From positions 6,920,121 through 6,984,120 of the forward strand of contig NC_136012.1 in assembly GCF_048128805.1 (NCBI RefSeq): a stretch of 64,000 nt of DNA, in the 5' to 3' direction. The position numbers were made by a program, and so were the translations under genes. The notes beneath the pieces were generated by a model. That model made no database searches and was not told the DNA's origin. It worked only from the letters and a program-made list of their open reading frames with translations. The DNA is from Centroberyx gerrardi (taxonomy: Eukaryota; Chordata; Actinopteri; Beryciformes; Berycidae). Positions 58,401 through 64,000 of this stretch are shown piece by piece. Within the stretch, counting starts at the first letter, position 1. Each line of letters begins with the position of its first letter.

Positions 58401-58633
58401 CTAAGCTGAGGGTCTACCTGCACTACCAGCCGTCCTACTACCACCTGCACGTCCACTTCACGGCGCTGGGCTACGAGGCGCCGGGCTGCGGCGTGGAGCG
58501 CGCCCACCTGCTCTCCGACGTCATCCAGAACCTGCGGGCCGACCCCCGCTACTACAAGACCAGGACCCTCCACTTCCCCCTGAGAGCCGACGATGGCCTG
58601 CTGGGACACTTCAAGGAGGCGGGGAGGCTGTAG
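55215..58633 (+). CDS. DCPS: DCPS scavenger mRNA decapping enzyme, 6 exons, 331 residues
   Basis: HIT-family pyrophosphatase that hydrolyses the m7G cap dinucleotide or short capped fragments left after 3'-to-5' mRNA decay. Six exons (207, 151, 146, 114, 111 and 267 nt) join in frame, as in human (337 residues). The N-terminus is charged and holds a KTKRPKG nuclear-signal-like stretch. The histidine triad HLHVHF is at residues 269-274, with His271 as the expected nucleophile (human His277). ATG at 55215 is chosen because accATGg is a good start context and the protein then begins as in other DCPS; an in-frame ATG at 55158 would add 19 residues. Confidence 0.95.
56178..56328 (+). CDS. DCPS: DCPS exon 2
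   Basis: [20 protein letters not shown] followed by a [14 protein letters not shown] segment, part of the N-terminal swapped-dimer domain. Acceptor atcag after a (GTC/ATC)n tract, donor gtacgc. Confidence 0.94.
56628..56773 (+). CDS. DCPS: DCPS exon 3
   Basis: [20 protein letters not shown] and [20 protein letters not shown]. Acceptor ttgcag, donor gtcagg, ends phase 0. Confidence 0.95.
56854..56967 (+). CDS. DCPS: DCPS exon 4
   Basis: [20 protein letters not shown] and [14 protein letters not shown]. The [18 protein letters not shown] block is highly conserved in DCPS and contributes to cap binding. Acceptor catcag, donor gtgaga. Confidence 0.96.
57629..57739 (+). CDS. DCPS: DCPS exon 5
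   Basis: [37 protein letters not shown]. Acceptor ttccag, donor gtgagg; 37 codons. Confidence 0.95.
57740..58366. other. DCPS intron 5
   Basis: T-run then a G-run at 57880-57910, and repeated ggaattg/attcaattc motifs between 57820 and 58230. No exon seen. Confidence 0.45.
58367..58633 (+). CDS. DCPS: DCPS exon 6 (histidine triad)
   Basis: Opens [20 protein letters not shown], then [20 protein letters not shown] with the HIT motif, ending [14 protein letters not shown] residues and TAG at 58631-58633. Strikingly GC-rich compared with its surroundings. Confidence 0.95.
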   Translation, partial: ETILQRYGLPASKLRVYLHYQPSYYHLHVHFTALGYEAPGCGVERAHLLSDVIQNLRADPRYYKTRTLHFPLRADDGLLGHFKEAGRL

Positions 58634-58953
58634 TCCTATTCAACAAGTACCAGGACAAGCTGGTTTACATGGGGAAAGATATTACTGTATTTTCACAAAT
58701 CTGTGTCGATTCATTGCATTTCAACTGTTTTGTAATCAGCGTCACTTTTATACATGTTTGTGTCAGTCAGAATCCCCAGCAAGTTGTTTTATATACGTTT
58801 TTATAGCAGTTGCAGGGTTAACGGTAGATTTCTTAATAATGTCCAATGTGAGAGAAACACTGTACTGGCATACAGATGTAGGATTTTGCTCTTCAACTGT
58901 GTTTTCTTAATGACTGATGCCGTTTTATATATATCTGTGTTGAGTCTGATTGA

Positions 58954-58959
58954 AATAAA
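58954..58959 (+). terminator. DCPS: DCPS poly(A) signal
   Basis: AATAAA 321 bp past the stop, followed by a T-rich stretch; a compact 3' UTR is expected. Confidence 0.7.
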
Positions 58960-61900
58960 GATTCTGCTTTTTTTTCTACTCAGGCTGTCTGGTTTGCAGG
59001 GGAGAGGGGAAGGAGGACTGAACTGTTGGGTTGAATTCTAGGTCTTGTGCAATACAGTCTCTGTAGTGCCCGTCCTTTCTAGTTTTCATTTTTTATTCAG
59101 TATTCAAGGCTGCACATGGAAGTGTTTGCTAAAGCTTGTGAAATCATCATACTCAGCTCAACCAGAAACCGCATATGTACGGCAAAAAACATCCATCTTT
59201 AACAAGTTTATCAGTCTTAGAATCCAAATCAACTTCCAAGAGTTTTCTGACATTTTCTTGATACTTCTGAAGTGATTCACCTTATTTCAAGATGTTGTCA
59301 TTTGTTTCAAGAAAATTCTCAGAACAGGTAAAACATAAGTGAAATTATTAAGACTCAGTGCTATACTAAAAAAATGTTTTGCAATGTTGAACCTGCTTCT
59401 ATCTTATAGGCCAATTGTATATGTTCTTCTTGAGGTGTGGTGCTTAAGTAAATGATTTAACAACTAAAAAAGTCATTTTTGGCTTTATAGTCTTAGGTTT
59501 TTTACATTCTCACCAAAGTCAAAAATCACTACATCTTTTAAAACTGACACAAAAGTGTGTTTTCTCCCATTTTTACTTAGGGTTTCAGTTACTGTAAGTA
59601 TAAGAGCTCTATTAAGGTTAAGGTTAGGCTTATAATCAACCTCTTATGTGAAGAATATGATTAGTGTCAGACTCGCACCATGAAATACCGGCTGTATTTC
59701 ATTTACTCAGTCACAGCAGTAGAAGGCACTGTTGCCCCAAAAGACCTCCAGCATCAACTTTTCTACTGTCTTATAATTTCAAAAGGATCTTACATTTACC
59801 TCAAACCATTTCCCAGTGAAATTGTTCAATATCTTATTGGAAAAAAAACTCCAGTCTTTGGAAAACGGACAAGGGTTTCTGTCTGCCTCTCCTTCTGTTT
59901 GTGTTTACTTTGTTTATACAGAAAGAGAGCAAACAGCATGTTGTGTTCTACAGTTGTGCAGGTCATGTAAACACACAGCTATCATTTTCTGCCAAACCAT
60001 ATTTAACCTGAGTCAGTTTGCTGCCAAAACACCATCTTTAGTTGAATTGATGCCCACAGATGCCTGGAGTTCACAACTCTCTGCAAACACACTCCTCCTA
60101 TAGAGATTAGTTCATCTTCCATAAAGTGTGAAACAAATAGCATCATGTGAGTTTAACTGCACTGGAACAAGTGAAGTTATCACACTCCCACTGGCAAATG
60201 ATTCTTCCCTTGTTTTTAAGAGTGGAAACAAGATAAATTCATTGGTTCATTTTTTGCAGCGGACCTCAGCTTCTTATCTGATCTGAAGTCAGTTGGGCGG
60301 TGCTCTGCTTTGTGCTTAAGGTGCGTTCGGGTGATCCTTGTAAAGTGGTAAACAAACCAGTCATCTTTATACATTCTCTCATTTCTTGAAGGGGTTGAAA
60401 TAATAATGAAAAAACGATTCCGTATTCTGCTTGGGACGTCCTGGAACCCCTTCGAGGACCCTTGCTGGTCCCCAGACCCCACTTTGGGAACCACTGGCCT
60501 AAGACGCTGCACCTGACTAATTCATAATAACAACAGGCAAACATGGGCAAGTTCAATGATACCCAGCTTTATCAGCTGAAAGATGTGCAGCTGACCTTTG
60601 ACCTTCTGTGGTGAAAAAAAGTCATACATAAGCTTTTGTGTTTGTATTTAAAAAAACGCACAAAAAACAAACCAGAAACATTAACAAAATATCGATTGAT
60701 CATCATCAAGAAGCAAATAACAGTTGAATTTGCCACTTTACATCTCATAGATCTTTCTTATCATAAATCCATAATACATCAAAATAAGTTGCATAAGTTA
60801 GGCTATGAAGATGAAGGGTGTTAAGAGGAAAAAAATGTTGTTTTTTAACATAGAATGGTGCTTGCTTGACCTTTTTATATACGACTATATCACTGATAAT
60901 AGGAAAATTTGGGTGATTTATCATTAGGGTGTCAGACCCTGCGAGTTGGTGAAAAGCATGGTTTCCGAGGAGCACCTGAACGCAGCACCAGAGAGCAGAG
61001 GACGCCAGAGACCGTCTGAGAGCCAAATAATCTAATCATTAGTCCGCTAACACCACTGATGTCTTGGTTCCAGTCCCTGCGGGATGACTTCACTCTGAGG
61101 CCGTTCGAGATCCAGCAGACGTCGTGAGTAGCCCGATCCGGTTCATCTCAGACTCACTTTATCTTTGCGACTGTAACTTTCGCTTTGTTTTTGGACGCTA
61201 CTGGACTGCCGGGGAATGAGTGTTGTTTGATGGGTGATCGATGCATGTGATCGATGCGGTCTGCTGCGCTTTGTTTGTGCATCGATTAACTTCGAGTCGA
61301 GGGAGCGATATAGTGTCTTTTCTACTGGGATCGTGATCTGGATTTTGAGGCGATGTAGGTGGGCAGTTTTACCTCTCTTAACGAAAAATCACTGTAATAT
61401 TCTTATAATTCCTAATCCTGTAGAGAAAGTGTGTATGTGGTATCGTTTATAATAATGCCATCGTACTTTATGGTATATGGTTTATGTGTTGTTTCCTATG
61501 ATATCACTATAATATTCCTATAGGGACTTACAGTTATGAGTTTGACTGTGATATTAGTATAGAATCTCTCTAAAACTTACTGTAGGATTGCTGTAGTTGT
61601 TATTCATCAGGATTAAAAATTGGGTAAACTATGACCTTTAGTTGGTGGTAAATAAACAGAATCAATTATACTTTCAGAAAATCATTTAAAAAGACCATAT
61701 CCCCATATAACTTAGGTCAATTTAATACCTACTTACTATGATTTGTTCTATGAACTTAGGGCTAACTTATGTATTTCAGCCTATAAAGTGGGTAAAGTCT
61801 ATTCTGTAAATAAAGAGTTGTGTAAACTGAGTTTAGGTGGGTTTACCTTTCACTACATGCCTGATTGTAACCCATAGTTCTTCTTCACACTTGTTTCCTT

Positions 61901-62214
61901 GTTTGCCAATCCCCATCTCCATGGCTTCCAAATGTAAAAATGTACCTGATAGTCCAAAAGTTGCCCAGGTGTGTAACTGTGTCCAACTCTCATGTTATCT
62001 CATATCAATAACTTATGTTTTCCTGTGCTACAGATTTAGGAGTAATACACCCATACATATAGGCCTTATGTTTTTTCAATGAAGGCTGAGAATTGAAGTC
62101 ATATTCCACTTTTTCCTGCCCCGGGCAATCATTCAGCTACCTGTCTGTCCAAAGACTAGGCGTTCTTCACCGCAGTATAATTCTGTCTGTGAGATCACAC
62201 AAACACCCTCTCTG

Positions 62215-62248
<34 letters not shown>

Positions 62249-62258
62249 CCTCTCTCTA

Positions 62259-62289
<31 letters not shown>

Positions 62290-62557
62290 GTGTAAGAGTG
62301 TGTGTATGAGCTCAGTGTTTGGTAGCGGCAGGTCAAGGACAGTCCAGATTAAACGGTTATCTTTGACTGTGTGGGAACCACTGTAATCCTGAACACAGAC
62401 ACTGACTGTTGACTCAAAGCGAGAGTGATTCAGAATACAATAATGTCGTCTTTCACTGTGACAAACTGGACAGTATTCCTCTTGATACTGTAGAATAAAA
62501 CAGAATGTAATAGTATAGGGCTGGACGATATAGCTTAAGTATCATAACGCAGGCTAT
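58960..62557. other. Region downstream of DCPS
   Basis: AT-rich. 60430-60500 resembles a hAT-type transposon end (ccccactttgggaaccactg). A (TC)n then (AC)n tract lies at 62208-62290. One weak candidate exon at 60958-61125. Confidence 0.45.
60958..61125 (+). other. Weak candidate first exon
   Basis: A GC-richer patch between AT-rich flanks ends in a consensus donor, gtgagt, at 61126. ATG at 60958 starts a 26-codon frame (MVSEEHLNAAPESRGRQRPS) that hits a stop at 61036; a separate open stretch SLRDDFTLRPFEIQQTS follows ttccag at 61073. It could be a 5'-UTR exon of a downstream gene. Confidence 0.2.
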
Positions 62558-63077
62558 TTAAAGGTAGCATTTTTAAACATCAATGTATCATTGTCAAATT
62601 AATAGTGACACCTTGGTACAATTACCGTAAACAAATGGGACCATGGTGGAGATGACTGGTAGCCTCTGTCTCACTCCAGTGGTATTGTTAGTGCTAGTGT
62701 TCCTCAGAAGTGAGACCACGTTTCCCAAAAAACCTGCTGCTTCCCGTCACAAAGAGGATGTTCCTTCTTAAGTCAAAGGTTTTCTCTTTGGCGTTACTGA
62801 AGAGGATAAACATGTTGGAAGTGCTTTTTCCATGGGCTTTTCACTCCTTCCACCATCTGTCAGAAACTCTGACAGCTTTAGCTCTTCTTGCTCTAGAAGA
62901 ACAGCGCCCTCTTCTTGTTTTGTGCCATAAAGCAATCCAGCAGATTTCCCATCATATCTGGCGTCACACAATGTAAAATGCAGTGTAGATGCAGGTAGAG
63001 GCTGCCAATCTTATCGACAATGGTCTAGCTTTTTTATAGTTTTATTGATGTTAAAATGCTACAAGTAGCACCTTTTT
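62558..63077 (+). mobile_element. TTAA-type MITE family 1, copy 5
   Basis: Left edge ttaaaggtagcatttttaaa, interior ggtagcctctgtctcactcc and cataaagcaatccagcagat, right end gttaaaatgctacaagtagc then acctttt. Confidence 0.78.
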
Positions 63078-63282
63078 TGATAGTAATTACATTAAGAATT
63101 GTTGTGCTGTAAATTAAAACAAGTTATGACAAAGGCAAGACTTGCAGAAAACCCTGATGACTCAACTGTCAGTGTTATTCCCAACAAAAAGAGTTTGCAT
63201 TATCTCACTGGAAGAGGCTGCATAAGCTTGAGGGCATCAATGCCGGTAATCTGACTGAGAGGCTCAATAAATACCCCTGTGC

Positions 63283-63283
63283 A

Positions 63284-63329
<46 letters not shown>

Positions 63330-63350
63330 TGTGTGTGTGTGTGTGTGTGC
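63283..63350. repeat. (TG)n microsatellite
   Basis: About 68 bp of TG with one GGG interruption. Confidence 0.95.
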
Positions 63351-64000
63351 AGCCTCTTAGCTGTCAGTCAGCCAGCTGATTAGAGGGCTGATCAGGTCAT
63401 CTGTCACCAGGTCATTGAGCAAAACCTCTGAGGTTTTACAGAGTTGTCCTGTTTACTGTCCCTCGCTGCAAGGAAATCCTATCATGATAATTCACGGACA
63501 TAATTTGACACATATGCCACTGTTAATGTATCTGTCATATTGTGTGTGTGTGTGTGTGATTGAATGGTCTCTGAACATGTGTCGGTGCTTTCTTTCGTGA
63601 TTCCCATGCGATAGACTTTGTAAACTATCAGACCGATTTTGATGAAAGTTTGAGTGAATGATATTTCTTGCCATTTATGAAACGGCACTGATTGTCCTAA
63701 GGGAGGCGCTAAAGCAATTACCTGCACATTTGAACAAGCATATCCCCCGCCTTGTCTGCCTGTCTGCATTTCATTCTGGAAAAACAAGTTTGTCTCAAGG
63801 CCTATAAGCTCATCCCACTAGATTTTCCAGAAACATAGGCTCTTATCTGCCACATACTGGAAATTATCATTGTTGTCCTCGATCATTCTGCATCATTTGT
63901 GGTGGGATAACATGTTTACTGTAGGTTTGTCTCATACAGTCCTTTAACTGTTGCAAACAAAATCGCTTTTTGGTGTTCCTGAAGCGTTTTTTAAAGCTGC
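63351..64000. other. Window end, no gene seen
   Basis: A short (TG)n at 63541-63557; otherwise unremarkable sequence. Confidence 0.4.

Overview
The window is teleost fish nuclear DNA. Coding sequence is broken into short exons with GT..AG introns. Introns are full of (CA)n, (GATA)n and (TGGA)n microsatellites, tRNA-type SINE fragments and TTAA-bounded inverted-repeat elements. No operon, rRNA, tRNA gene, CRISPR or phage feature was seen. Three vertebrate genes can be traced exon by exon with consistent splice phases.

Layout. (1) 1-28982, + strand: the 3' sixteen coding exons of an AFF/FMR2-family gene, best called AFF2. The exons hold an open frame of 1,049 residues from the serine-rich ALF region to the C-terminal homology domain; the N-terminal exons lie before base 1. 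A frame-broken coiled-coil pseudogene sits in the first visible intron (1205-2740). (2) 28983-41366: long AFF2 3' UTR, then intergenic DNA with TTAA-type MITEs, a reverse-strand retroelement with a 14-bp target duplication, and a stray copy of the IDS promoter/exon 1. (3) 53796-42037, - strand: iduronate-2-sulfatase (IDS), 13 coding exons, 564 residues, with a frame-broken C2HC zinc-finger pseudogene nested in intron 5. (4) 55215-58633, + strand: scavenger mRNA decapping enzyme DCPS, 6 exons, 331 residues, transcribed divergently from IDS. (5) 58960-64000: intergenic repeats and one weak candidate exon.

The convergent AFF2(+)/IDS(-) pair matches the order on human Xq28, which supports the AFF2 name over AFF1, AFF3 or AFF4. 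DCPS is on human chromosome 11, so the IDS-DCPS head-to-head pair is different from human. The three genes are functionally unrelated (transcription/RNA, lysosomal heparan and dermatan sulfate breakdown, mRNA decay); the neighbourhood is synteny, not a pathway.

The most interesting signals are in IDS. The sulfatase activation motif reads C-G-P-S-C, so the arginine equivalent to human Arg88 is replaced by cysteine although every other active-site residue is kept. Intron 11 appears to have been made by tandem duplication of an exon segment. Relics of exon 7 and of the promoter/exon 1 are also present, a duplication habit that recalls the human IDS/IDSP1 locus.
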